Below are positions 15,614 through 21,258 of a stretch of 48,906 nt of DNA, piece after piece. The position numbers and the translations under genes were made by a program. The stretch's first letter is position 1. Every line of letters begins with the position of its first letter. The notes beneath the pieces are model-generated. The model made no database searches, was not told the DNA's origin, and saw only the letters and a list, made by a program, of their open reading frames with translations. The DNA comes from a virus, in the IMG/VR virus record IMGVR_UViG_3300035698_005264, positions 1-48,906 of that record; one strand, 5' to 3'.

Positions 15614-15691
15614 ATGTCCATTTTCTTAAACATGTTGTGCAACATGTTTCATTTTGGCAACATTTGTTGTCCTAGTCTGTCCTGGACAGTC
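15541..15691. repeat. Long inverted repeat in the control region
   Basis: The arm from 15541 (GACTGTCCATGACAGACTAG and the bases just after) is matched on the opposite strand by 15665-15691, with about 25 of 27 positions identical. The arms are about 98 bases apart and enclose the palindrome at 15628-15649. The left arm overlaps the last decamer repeat. Such an arrangement could form a large cruciform, a looped operator or an origin structure. Confidence 0.6.
15628..15649. promoter_or_regulatory. Perfect palindrome with 10-bp arms
   Basis: AAACATGTTG and CAACATGTTT are exact inverse complements separated by two bases. The site lies between the arms of the larger inverted repeat. This symmetry suits a dimeric regulator or initiator protein. 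Confidence 0.5.
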
Positions 15692-15857
15692 CGTCATTTT
15701 GAACTTGGAAAAACTTTTTTCAATTTGGCACGGTTTTTGCTCACGATAAAAGCATGAACGGCAAAAAACGGCACGGCAAAAACTACGCAAGGCACGGCAA
15801 TCGCTATGCACTGCTTTATATAGACAATAACAATATACTTTTGAAAGGAGTATAACA

Positions 15858-16187
15858 ATGACAACAGTAAACAAAGTTGTATGTAATCTTGACACAGTAA
15901 CACATGTAATTATTAATGGTAAAGAGTATGAAAGGCATAGCATCAAAGACGGCACTGGCAGTCCAGATGGCAAGGCAATTCTAGTCGGATTGCCTTGTAT
16001 ATTAAAAACTGATATGCCAAGTGCAAAGGCACTTGCAAAGAATCCTGCAAAATTGCCGTATAATTACTTTTGTCGTATAGGTTCAGCGTTTGGTGGCAAA
16101 GCCATAAATGGGCACGGATTTAGACTAGACTATTACCCGTTAAAGACAGGTGTCACTAACAGCACTGAAACAGACTTTGCTGGATAG
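15858..16187 (+). CDS. First early gene, hypothetical
   Basis: The 109-residue protein begins MTTVNKVVCNLDTV with AAAGGAG 9 bases upstream. It is the first gene rightward of the control region. It shows no clear domain: a beta-rich N-terminal part (HVIINGKEYERHSIKDG) is followed by a Lys/Ala helix (DMPSAKALAKNPAKL) and a Gly-rich C-terminus. First-expressed phage genes often encode host-takeover proteins; this is inference from position only. A strong hairpin follows it. Confidence 0.6.
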   Translation: MTTVNKVVCNLDTVTHVIINGKEYERHSIKDGTGSPDGKAILVGLPCILKTDMPSAKALAKNPAKLPYNYFCRIGSAFGGKAINGHGFRLDYYPLKTGVTNSTETDFAG

Positions 16188-16195
16188 CATACTAT

Positions 16196-16231
16196 ATACT
16201 GCATACTGTATTAATTTACAGTATGCAGTAT
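16196..16231 (+). terminator. Strong hairpin after first early gene
   Basis: ATACTGCATACTGTA (16196-16210) and TACAGTATGCAGTAT (16217-16231) form a perfect 15-bp stem with the six-base loop TTAATT. It starts 8 bases after the stop of the first early gene. There is no clean U-run after it, so it may be a weak terminator, an RNA-stability element or a protein-binding site. Confidence 0.5.
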
Positions 16232-16265
16232 TACTTATTAATAACATACTACAAGGATATATACA

Positions 16266-16427
16266 ATGCATAAGACTAAACAGAATACTAGAATTAAGAC
16301 TGATAAAGAGATAAAACATAGAACTATTCGTAATAACAGGAAGCATAAGAATTGGTATTTAGAGTTTATCCCAGTAATGGCAACTGCCACTGCTAGTGTG
16401 AGTGACGCTGTGAGGAGTGCTATATGA
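16266..16427 (+). CDS. Small basic protein, 53 residues
   Basis: The frame begins at ATG 16266 behind AAGGAT and encodes a Lys/Arg/His-rich N-terminus (MHKTKQNTRIKTDKEIKHRT) and a C-terminus ending SVSDAVRSAI. It ends in an ATGA overlap with the next gene. The bases encoding its last residues are duplicated at the start of that gene. Function is unknown; the charge suggests nucleic-acid binding. Confidence 0.5.
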   Translation: MHKTKQNTRIKTDKEIKHRTIRNNRKHKNWYLEFIPVMATATASVSDAVRSAI

Positions 16428-16445
16428 GTGACGCTGTGAGAAGTG
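16399..16445 (+). repeat. Direct repeat spanning a gene junction
   Basis: TGAGTGACGCTGTGAGGAGTG (first 20 bases at 16399-16418) recurs with one mismatch at 16425-16445, a 26-bp period. The duplication makes the end of one small protein (VSDAVRS) nearly the same as the start of the next (MSDAVRS). It looks like a local slippage duplication. Confidence 0.6.
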
Positions 16446-16654
16446 ACATGGGATACAATTTTGTTTATAGTAAAAGCACTATATCAGTGAGCAAGAGTGA
16501 GTTTCCAAAGTTTAGACGCTTGTATCACAATGCAGTAAGGCGTTGTGACAGTCATTTTATGTTCAAAGGACACGCGGTACTCACTGCGTATGCTAGATAC
16601 ATGTGTGAGTACATAGACAGTAACATTATAGATGATAGTGAGGTGAGTGTATGA
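16424..16654 (+). CDS. Hypothetical small early protein
   Basis: The 76-residue protein begins MSDAVRSDMGYNFVYSKST and overlaps the previous gene by ATGA. It has a helical C-terminal half (HFMFKGHAVLTAYARYMCEY) and an acidic end. Its own stop overlaps the start of the small membrane peptide gene. No known motif is present. Confidence 0.55.
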   Translation: MSDAVRSDMGYNFVYSKSTISVSKSEFPKFRRLYHNAVRRCDSHFMFKGHAVLTAYARYMCEYIDSNIIDDSEVSV

Positions 16655-16755
16655 ACAAGCATATGCTAGTGTGGACAGGACTTATATTGTATTGCCTAGT
16701 GACATGGTACATAGTGTATTGTGCCACAGTGTATGTGGTAGAGGTGGTACTATGA
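16651..16755 (+). CDS. 34-residue single-span membrane peptide
   Basis: ATG 16651 overlaps the previous stop (ATGA) and follows GAGGTGAG. The peptide MNKHMLVWTG is followed by a continuous hydrophobic, aromatic helix (LILYCLVTWYIVYCATVYVV). The stop overlaps the next start (ATGATG) in turn. The unbroken chain of overlaps argues that it is translated. Early phage membrane peptides often act on host envelope functions or superinfection; that is speculation here. Confidence 0.55.
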   Translation: MNKHMLVWTGLILYCLVTWYIVYCATVYVVEVVL

Positions 16756-16919
16756 TGAAATGTGACCACTGCACTCATAGAGCAACAAGGCGAGTAGAGA
16801 AATACAACATACACCTGTGTGACATACACTTCAAGTGGCATGTGCAAAGGTGCAAAGAGCAAAGATTGCGTGATACACACATGCTTAATAAAGGACTAAC
16901 TAAGGGAGTAAAACAATGA
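16752..16919 (+). CDS. Small zinc-binding protein, 55 residues
   Basis: The start chosen is ATG 16752 (MMKCDHCTHRATRR), behind a good GAGGTGG; a longer in-frame start at 16647 would overlap the membrane peptide completely. C-x2-C (CDHC) and C-x2-H (LCDIHFKWH) form a likely zinc site, followed by a basic helical tail. Function is unknown. It overlaps the next gene by 4 bases. Confidence 0.6.
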   Translation: MMKCDHCTHRATRRVEKYNIHLCDIHFKWHVQRCKEQRLRDTHMLNKGLTKGVKQ

Positions 16920-17161
16920 AATATGGAATAATATCAAGAGGTGGTAAGCCGTACAGGGCTAAGAGCCATGTTATCTATGGTGTACAGGACATAAACGGCA
17001 AGTATGTGACAGTAGAAAACGCGTCAAGGCGTTTAGTACTGACACCTCAAGGTGTGAGGGCTAGAATACGCAAAGGACAGTTACCAGCAATAAAGATTGC
17101 AGATATGTGGTTTATTAAGGCTAGTGATTTGGCAAGGTGTGTAATTGACGACGAGTATTAA
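16916..17161 (+). CDS. Excisionase-like winged helix-turn-helix protein
   Basis: The 81-residue protein starts MKYGIISRGGKPYRAKS. Its C-terminal half (RLVLTPQGVRARIRKGQLPA followed by IKIADMWFIKASDL) matches the MerR/excisionase-type helix-turn-helix pattern: a recognition helix with RIRKGQLPAIKI and a wing ending in WFIKASDL. A small early transcription factor is likely. It is coupled to the next gene by a 17-base overlap. Confidence 0.65.
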   Translation: MKYGIISRGGKPYRAKSHVIYGVQDINGKYVTVENASRRLVLTPQGVRARIRKGQLPAIKIADMWFIKASDLARCVIDDEY

Positions 17162-17378
17162 AGAGATATTGAACAGAGCGACAAAGACACTGTTTGATGA
17201 TAGACCTATGAACACAAACAGTAATGACTTTAGCGTGTCACGGGACATAGTGCAAAAGGTAAAGCACACCGAAGATGCGATTGTCATAGAAGAAACTACA
17301 ATAATACGCATACCACTCAATTGGCACTATAACAGTGCCAATGAGAGTATGCAAACACGAAAGGAGATTATCATATGA
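17145..17378 (+). CDS. Hypothetical protein upstream of the ubiquitin-like gene
   Basis: The frame opens with TTG 17145, preceded by AAGGTG at 5-base spacing; an ATG at 17208 is the alternative. The product (77 residues) is unremarkable: a helical N-terminus and a beta-rich centre (TEDAIVIEETTIIRIPLNWH). Its stop overlaps the start of the ubiquitin-like gene (ATGA), so it may belong to the same cassette. No family is recognised. Confidence 0.5.
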   Translation: MTTSIKEILNRATKTLFDDRPMNTNSNDFSVSRDIVQKVKHTEDAIVIEETTIIRIPLNWHYNSANESMQTRKEIII

Positions 17379-17584
17379 TAGTCAAAGTAGCCCCAATGGG
17401 AGAGCAAGTAGTAGAGGTAAATGTATTATCAGGTAGTACAGTAGGAGATGTTCTTGATGTTGCAGAGGTTGACCATAATGACAGAGCAATAACTGTGAAC
17501 AATCACAGTGCGTCATTGTCCACTTCGATCACAGAAGAGAACAGTATTATCTCTCTTGCTAATAAAATGAAGGGTGGCAACTAA
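17375..17584 (+). CDS. Ubiquitin-like beta-grasp modifier ending in Gly-Gly-Asn
   Basis: The 69-residue protein has ThiS/MoaD/ubiquitin-like layout: strand MIVKVAP, strand VVEVNVLSG, the hallmark STVGDVLDVAEV helix start (residues 21-32), then RAITVNNHSASL and ENSIISLANKM. The C-terminus is KMKGGN. The Gly67-Gly68 pair is what E1-type enzymes adenylate in this superfamily, and the extra Asn69 would need trimming, a job fitting the JAMM peptidase encoded two genes downstream. Upstream ATGA coupling and the E2-, JAMM- and E1-like neighbours strongly support a protein modifier. A sulfur-carrier role is the main alternative. Confidence 0.75.
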   Translation: MIVKVAPMGEQVVEVNVLSGSTVGDVLDVAEVDHNDRAITVNNHSASLSTSITEENSIISLANKMKGGN

Positions 17585-17593
17585 CAATGACAA

Positions 17594-17677
17594 GTGACTC
17601 ATTAGACACAGAGCTACAACAACGATGGCATGGATATGGCAACTCTAATTTCACTAGCCTTGTGTCTAATGAGTCAC
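17594..17677 (+). promoter_or_regulatory. 17-bp inverted repeat between modifier and E2-like gene
   Basis: GTGACTCATTAGACACA (17594-17610) and TGTGTCTAATGAGTCAC (17661-17677) are perfect inverse complements with a 50-base loop. The hairpin begins 10 bases after the modifier gene stop and ends 27 bases before the preferred E2-like start at 17704. It could lower downstream translation or protect the modifier mRNA, giving more modifier than enzymes. Confidence 0.6.
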
Positions 17678-17703
17678 AACTCACTAACGAAGGGAGTAAT
17701 GAT

Positions 17704-18717
17704 ATGGCAGTACCAGATGTATTAAAAAACATTGGAGATGCTAAAGTAGTGCAGTCATGTACAGTGACAAAGTTCTTCAACACACGGCTAGAGAAGTATA
17801 TACAGGACATAGCCACAGAGAAGAAGGTTGTAGAGAAGTACAAGCATAGAGAACACTTGACTGAAAACGAGAGTATATCCTTGCGTTATTCAATGAAACG
17901 TGCCAAACAGATAAAGCGTATGATGAACTGCTTAATAATACCAGATGCAGATGTGTTTAATATGGTTAAAGAGAATATAGAGTTCTTACGCTTTAGCCAT
18001 GAAGCAGGAACAATGACAATACGCACTAAAGAGTGTGTGATACCTTACATAATGAAAGATGATACGGAGATTAATGTGCCAATGGGCAAGTACAAAGTGG
18101 TGTTTGACTTTAACACACAGAGTACTTACATAGAGCCTTACGAGAATAACCAATCACACGACGGGTACTATCACCCACATGTCAGTGGCACTAGTCCTTG
18201 TTGGGGGAGTTATGGTAATGCAGTTGCACAAGCATATAAGACTGCAGATGTTATTGGTCTTATAACAATCATACACGACTATCTCAACTCATGTGACAGG
18301 TATGGTTGGTATGTATCTGTAATGTATTGGGCAAAGATGAGAGGTATTGTTGCTGAGAGTATATGCGCTAGGTGTGAATTCGACAGAGATAGTTGCGAGT
18401 GTGAAAATTGGTGTAACGAGTGCGACAGTCACCAAGACGATTGTAGGTGCGATAGATGTGAAGCTTGTGGATATAATAATGCCGACTGTGAGTGTACAAA
18501 ATGCCCTGACAATTATGATAGGCTAGAGAACAATGAGTTCCCTGACTCACAATGTATGAATTGTCTTTGTTGTGTACGTAACCTTGAAAAAGATGAGTGG
18601 CAGTGTCAATATGATGGTCACACTGCTTACTTCTCAACACGATTACGATATTATACTTCAGCAGTACCAAACCCTAGATACAGAACGATTGATGTAAACG
18701 GAAAGGAGTTAAAGTAA
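17704..18717 (+). CDS. E2-like conjugating protein with tandem zinc modules
   Basis: The protein is 337 residues from ATG 17704 (MAVPDVLKNI), chosen for its GAAGGGAG ribosome-binding site; ATG 17587 adds 39 residues that span the hairpin. Residues about 127-195 look like a UBC/E2 core: strands KYKVVFDFNTQSTYIEPYE, then HPHVSGTSPCWG, where HPH (157-159) replaces the eukaryotic HPN and Cys166 is the candidate catalytic residue, then a long helix (TADVIGLITIIHDYL). Residues 221-264 hold three exact C-x2-C-x6-C-x-C repeats, then further Cys. The tail may act in target binding or E3-like function. E2 identity is inferred from pattern and neighbours. Confidence 0.65.
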   Translation: MAVPDVLKNIGDAKVVQSCTVTKFFNTRLEKYIQDIATEKKVVEKYKHREHLTENESISLRYSMKRAKQIKRMMNCLIIPDADVFNMVKENIEFLRFSHEAGTMTIRTKECVIPYIMKDDTEINVPMGKYKVVFDFNTQSTYIEPYENNQSHDGYYHPHVSGTSPCWGSYGNAVAQAYKTADVIGLITIIHDYLNSCDRYGWYVSVMYWAKMRGIVAESICARCEFDRDSCECENWCNECDSHQDDCRCDRCEACGYNNADCECTKCPDNYDRLENNEFPDSQCMNCLCCVRNLEKDEWQCQYDGHTAYFSTRLRYYTSAVPNPRYRTIDVNGKELK

Positions 18718-19566
18718 ATGACAGTAGAAACTAAACAAAAGAATGAGGTGACAACTGATATTACTATCAGTATTGAAGAAGAAGCGTATGTGTCAATGAT
18801 GAAGTATGCACATATGTTTACACCAAAAGAGTGTAGTGGCACTGGACTCGTAGAACGCAAAGACTTCACCGACGGGAGTGTAGAGTTTATAGTCAAGAAA
18901 GTTTACTTGCCTAATCAAACCAATACAGGTAGCACTACTGATATTGAAGATGAAGAAATGGCAAAGGTCAATACTCAAATAGTAATGGACGGAGATGATA
19001 CATCTTTGCATAAGTTCCATTGGCATAGTCATGTAGACATGAGTGTATTTCATAGTGGCACAGATGATAGCAACTATGATGATATGCAAACAGGCGACTA
19101 TGCAATATCTCTCGTCGTGAATAAGCAGTATAACATGTTGGGTAGTGTACATTTGTACAATCCTTTGCGTATCAATGTACTTAACGTTGAAGTAGAGGCA
19201 CCTGATGTTGACCTTGCAGAGTACGAAGTGCCTACTGATTTACAGGATATACTTGACGCTAATGTAGCACGTGTCAAGGCTTACGAAGAAGAAGAAGCCT
19301 CAAGGACTAGAAACATAGGTTGGAAGAATAACAATAGACAATCTGGATATGTGTATGGCGACTACTACAATAGTTCATTTGGTATGGCTACTGGACTAGC
19401 CAATGACCCTGACTTCTTAGCATTGTTGAAAGCAGGAGAGGAACAAGGTCTTATCCAGTTGGTAGAAGATACAATCGACAGTGAAATAATCGGATACATA
19501 AACATGAGAACACGTGAATATTACGAACTGAGTAGTTGCTTAGACTACACCAACTATTCTGATTAG
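18718..19566 (+). CDS. JAMM/MPN-family isopeptidase
   Basis: The 282-residue protein contains a complete JAMM metalloprotease motif: Glu38 in KECSGTGLVE, then H103-S-H105, seven residues, Ser113, two residues and Asp116 (stretch HWHSHVDMSVFHSGTD). These bind zinc and activate water in enzymes that cleave ubiquitin-like proteins. The C-terminal half (after about 165) is helical, acidic and unassigned. ATG 18718 directly follows the E2-like stop with AAAGGAG upstream. It probably trims the modifier's terminal Asn and/or removes it from targets. Confidence 0.85.
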   Translation: MTVETKQKNEVTTDITISIEEEAYVSMMKYAHMFTPKECSGTGLVERKDFTDGSVEFIVKKVYLPNQTNTGSTTDIEDEEMAKVNTQIVMDGDDTSLHKFHWHSHVDMSVFHSGTDDSNYDDMQTGDYAISLVVNKQYNMLGSVHLYNPLRINVLNVEVEAPDVDLAEYEVPTDLQDILDANVARVKAYEEEEASRTRNIGWKNNNRQSGYVYGDYYNSSFGMATGLANDPDFLALLKAGEEQGLIQLVEDTIDSEIIGYINMRTREYYELSSCLDYTNYSD

Positions 19567-19579
19567 AAAGGAGTAATGT

Positions 19580-19615
19580 ATGACAACACAACCAGAAGAT
19601 GAAGGAGTATTATGA
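19580..19615 (+). CDS. 11-codon upstream ORF before the E1-like gene
   Basis: ATG 19580 has AAAGGAG upstream and encodes MTTQPEDEGVL before TGA, which overlaps the E1-like ATG at 19612 (ATGA). Its first eight residues are the same as those of the E1-like protein, because the DNA is a 32-bp tandem duplication. Translation would couple to and probably set the level of the E1-like protein. Confidence 0.45.
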   Translation: MTTQPEDEGVL

Positions 19616-19643
19616 CAACACAACCAGAAGATGAAGCAGTACA
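19580..19643 (+). repeat. 32-bp tandem duplication at the E1-like start
   Basis: The 32 bases from 19580 (beginning ATGACAACACAACCAGAAGA) recur at 19612 with 3 differences. Because 32 is not a multiple of three, the first copy is out of frame with the gene and forms a short upstream ORF. The low divergence suggests a recent event. Confidence 0.75.
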
Positions 19644-20571
19644 AGTAGCACAAGAAATAGATACAGCCCCTACTGACCAAGTGGCACAGGAAATAGCAAG
19701 TACGTATCTAGATGAAGCAGAAGTACCACATGAAGAAGGACTTGGATACGCCACAACCACAATAAGTAATACAGTGGGAATAAATGCAGTAGACACTGCA
19801 GTAGACACCCCAACATCACAATCAACAGCAACACAGTATGATCCTTTTGTTAGTGGTCTTGATGGCAGTGGTGGAACATTAGCACAACAACAACTACCAG
19901 CATTGGATATGACAGAAGCACGTTCACGACAAACGGACTTAGTTAATGTTGATATATTGGACACACCTTTGACTGTCATAGGGGCAGGGGCAATAGGCTC
20001 ATTTGTCGTATTGACACTTGCTAAAATGGGATTCAAGCGTATCAAAGTTTATGATAGTGATATTATCACTGTTGCAAACATCAGTAATCAGTTCTATCCG
20101 TACAGTAGCGTAGGTCGTAGTAAAGTATGGGCATTGGAGGGAATGATACGAGATTTTGAGCGTATAGGCATTGAAGTAAGAGAGGCATTTTGGGAAAGAA
20201 GGCACGCATTAAGAAGTTATGTCATCATGGCAGTTGACAGTATGGCAGTGCGTCATCAGATATACAAAGCAATACGACGTAATGCAGATGTATATGGCTT
20301 TATTGATGGTCGTATGGGTGGTCAACAAGCAGAGGTGTATAGCGTTGACCTATTACACCCAGAGCAAAGAAAGATATATGAGCAATACTTGTGGACAGAT
20401 AGTGAAACAAGCGACTTGCCATGTACTCAAAAAGCAGTTATGTACAATGTACTTTGGATAGCGTCAATGATTGCTAATAACTTACGCTTGATGTTAGAAG
20501 AAAAGCCATTTCACAATGTAATGCAAATGGACTTTGAGAACGTAAATCATATTAATGTAGCACACACTTAG
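19612..20571 (+). CDS. E1/ThiF-like modifier-activating enzyme
   Basis: The 319-residue protein has the ThiF/E1 adenylation fold from about residue 118: VIGAGAIGS (Rossmann loop, 122-130), VYDSDIITVANISNQF (acidic ribose-binding residues and Asn), GRSK (168-171), MAVDSM (207-211) and a late conserved-type Cys in LPCTQKAVMYNV (Cys271), a candidate thioester site. Residues 1-110 are a low-complexity Thr/Gln/Asp/Glu-rich extension. E1 enzymes adenylate the C-terminal Gly of beta-grasp proteins and pass them to a Cys. It is the last gene of the cassette, and a hairpin follows. Confidence 0.85.
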   Translation: MTTQPEDEAVQVAQEIDTAPTDQVAQEIASTYLDEAEVPHEEGLGYATTTISNTVGINAVDTAVDTPTSQSTATQYDPFVSGLDGSGGTLAQQQLPALDMTEARSRQTDLVNVDILDTPLTVIGAGAIGSFVVLTLAKMGFKRIKVYDSDIITVANISNQFYPYSSVGRSKVWALEGMIRDFERIGIEVREAFWERRHALRSYVIMAVDSMAVRHQIYKAIRRNADVYGFIDGRMGGQQAEVYSVDLLHPEQRKIYEQYLWTDSETSDLPCTQKAVMYNVLWIASMIANNLRLMLEEKPFHNVMQMDFENVNHINVAHT

Positions 20572-20585
20572 GCACATAGGGATAC

Positions 20586-20626
20586 AGCATAGGGTACGCT
20601 TGTTACTCCTTTCAGTACCCTATGCT
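20586..20626 (+). terminator. 12-bp hairpin closing the ubiquitin-like cassette
   Basis: AGCATAGGGTAC (20586-20597) pairs exactly with GTACCCTATGCT (20615-20626) around a 17-base loop. It lies 15 bases after the E1-like stop and ends 23 bases before the next gene start. It probably terminates transcription or protects the 3' end. The following bases are only moderately U-rich. Confidence 0.5.
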
Positions 20627-20649
20627 CTCTATCAACAAAAGGAGATATT

Positions 20650-21255
20650 ATGGACACAGAGATTAAACCAGAAACATTAGAAGCAAGAGCAAATGGCATA
20701 TGTACCAAGTGCAAAGTCAACCCTGCACAAGAGGGATATGCGTACTGTGAAAGGTGTAGGGAGTATGACAATAATAGACCTAAACGGCAGTACAAGAAGA
20801 AAAAACAACACATTATGCCACAGCATGTGATGATACGAGTAGCACACGATTTAAAAGGGTATATGAAAGAGAATATGTATGACGCAAAGGATATGGGGGC
20901 TATGTTTGGGTGTCTACCTGCTACTGTTAATACATGGCTAAAGGGTAAATTCACACCTAGACCAAAGTATCTTCAACTTATGAGGGAGAAAGGCATTACA
21001 GATGTTATGTTTTCAATAGTAGATAGGAACGCACAAGCAGTGAGTAAGAAGTTAGTAAGCATTGACAAGGGCAACTACATACCAAGAGCATATAAGCATA
21101 AAGTTAGTATGCCTGATATCGTAGTAAATCAAATTAAACTGTTACTCGACGAGTACATTGACAGTTTAGACACGCCACTTGTATATGCAGAGTTCAAGAG
21201 TAAACGTGAGGAGTTCATCACTAAACTGTTTTACACATGTACACAAGGGAGATAA
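20650..21255 (+). CDS. Zinc-ribbon plus helix-turn-helix regulator-like protein
   Basis: The 201-residue protein starts with a zinc ribbon (CTKCKVNPAQEGYAYCERCR, residues 18-37), a basic linker (PKRQYKKKKQH) and a helix-turn-helix-like segment (DMGAMFGCLPATVNTWLKGK) in its centre. The C-terminal part is helical. AAAGGAG precedes the start. It probably binds DNA and regulates middle or late genes. It is separated from the E1-like gene by a hairpin. Confidence 0.6.
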   Translation: MDTEIKPETLEARANGICTKCKVNPAQEGYAYCERCREYDNNRPKRQYKKKKQHIMPQHVMIRVAHDLKGYMKENMYDAKDMGAMFGCLPATVNTWLKGKFTPRPKYLQLMREKGITDVMFSIVDRNAQAVSKKLVSIDKGNYIPRAYKHKVSMPDIVVNQIKLLLDEYIDSLDTPLVYAEFKSKREEFITKLFYTCTQGR

Positions 21256-21258
21256 CCA

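Larger units (their letters stand above)
15007..15857. other. Divergent intergenic control region
   Basis: These 851 bases separate the minus-strand late unit from the plus-strand early unit. I find no convincing gene in them. From left to right they hold an operator-like repeat array, an AT-rich tract (about 15105-15160, mostly A and T), a palindrome near 15280, poly-T runs, tandem decamers, a long inverted repeat enclosing a perfect palindrome, and a purine-rich GGCACGGCAA repeat zone (about 15724-15800). The combination is typical of phage switch regions and replication origins. Both roles are inferred, not shown. Confidence 0.7.

Noticed and set aside
15889-15923. TTGACA inside the first early gene as a promoter
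   Set aside because: No acceptable -10 hexamer at 16-18 bases; it lies inside coding sequence.
16916-17161. Evidence for a temperate lifestyle from the excisionase-like protein
   Set aside because: No integrase, attachment-site-like repeat pair or CI-type repressor is visible; the fold is common in plain regulators.
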